A program made the position numbers and the translations under genes. 6,918 nt of DNA from Betaproteobacteria bacterium (GTDB lineage Bacteria; Pseudomonadota; Gammaproteobacteria; Burkholderiales; Burkholderiaceae): positions 1 through 6,918 of the forward strand of contig JAGWXN010000183.1 of NCBI GenBank assembly GCA_018969885.1, read 5' to 3'. Positions 6,907 to 6,918 of the stretch are shown here, one piece after another (the first letter of the stretch is position 1; each line of letters opens with the position of its first letter). The notes under the pieces are model-generated. The model was not told the origin of the DNA, did no database searches, and saw nothing but the letters and a program-made list of their open reading frames with translations.

Positions 6907-6918
6907 CCCGAAGCCGAG

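Overview
The window is part of a photosynthesis gene cluster from a purple (anoxygenic phototrophic) proteobacterium. Every gene I can support lies on the + strand, packed as one probable superoperon. In order: the last 47 codons of bchX, complete bchY and bchZ (chlorophyllide a oxidoreductase, COR), a tiny uncertain ORF of 47 codons, pufB (LH1 beta), an unrecognised 74-residue single-span membrane protein, pufA (LH1 alpha), pufL and pufM (reaction-centre L and M), and pufC (tetraheme reaction-centre cytochrome). All the conserved cofactor ligands I checked are present in the complete genes, so the pathway looks functional rather than decaying.

Organism: a GC-rich type-II reaction-centre phototroph with a quinone-type reaction centre, an LH1 core antenna and a membrane-anchored tetraheme cytochrome. 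The order bchXYZ-pufB(x)A-LMC, the presence of pufC, and a PufM longer at both ends than the Rhodobacter protein, with a tail beginning HGVAPAYPE, resemble Rubrivivax-like Betaproteobacteria or phototrophic Gammaproteobacteria more than Rhodobacter. I cannot fix the genus without a database search.

Layout: 1-3192 holds bacteriochlorophyll synthesis. BchX passes electrons, driven by ATP, to the BchYZ catalytic complex, which reduces ring B of the chlorin to give a bacteriochlorin. From 3189 to 6906 lie the proteins that bind the pigment. PufB and PufA form the LH1 ring, PufL and PufM the charge-separating core, and PufC re-reduces the special pair from the periplasmic side. Genes overlap or nearly touch at most junctions: TGATG at bchY/bchZ, ATGA at bchZ/ORF47 and again at ORF47/pufB. 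The longest gap is the 73 bases between pufA and pufL, which holds a strong hairpin of the kind that protects pufBA mRNA in Rhodobacter. No gene-free stretch exceeds 300 bases.

The part that departs from the textbook puf operon is 3189-3733. The slot between bchZ and pufB, where Rhodobacter carries pufQ, holds only a small non-membrane ORF and two inverted repeats. A 74-residue membrane protein sits between pufB and pufA, which are normally adjacent. It matches PufQ in length and in having one membrane span, but I cannot confirm homology. It may be a relocated or divergent PufQ, or a new accessory subunit of the LH1/reaction-centre complex.
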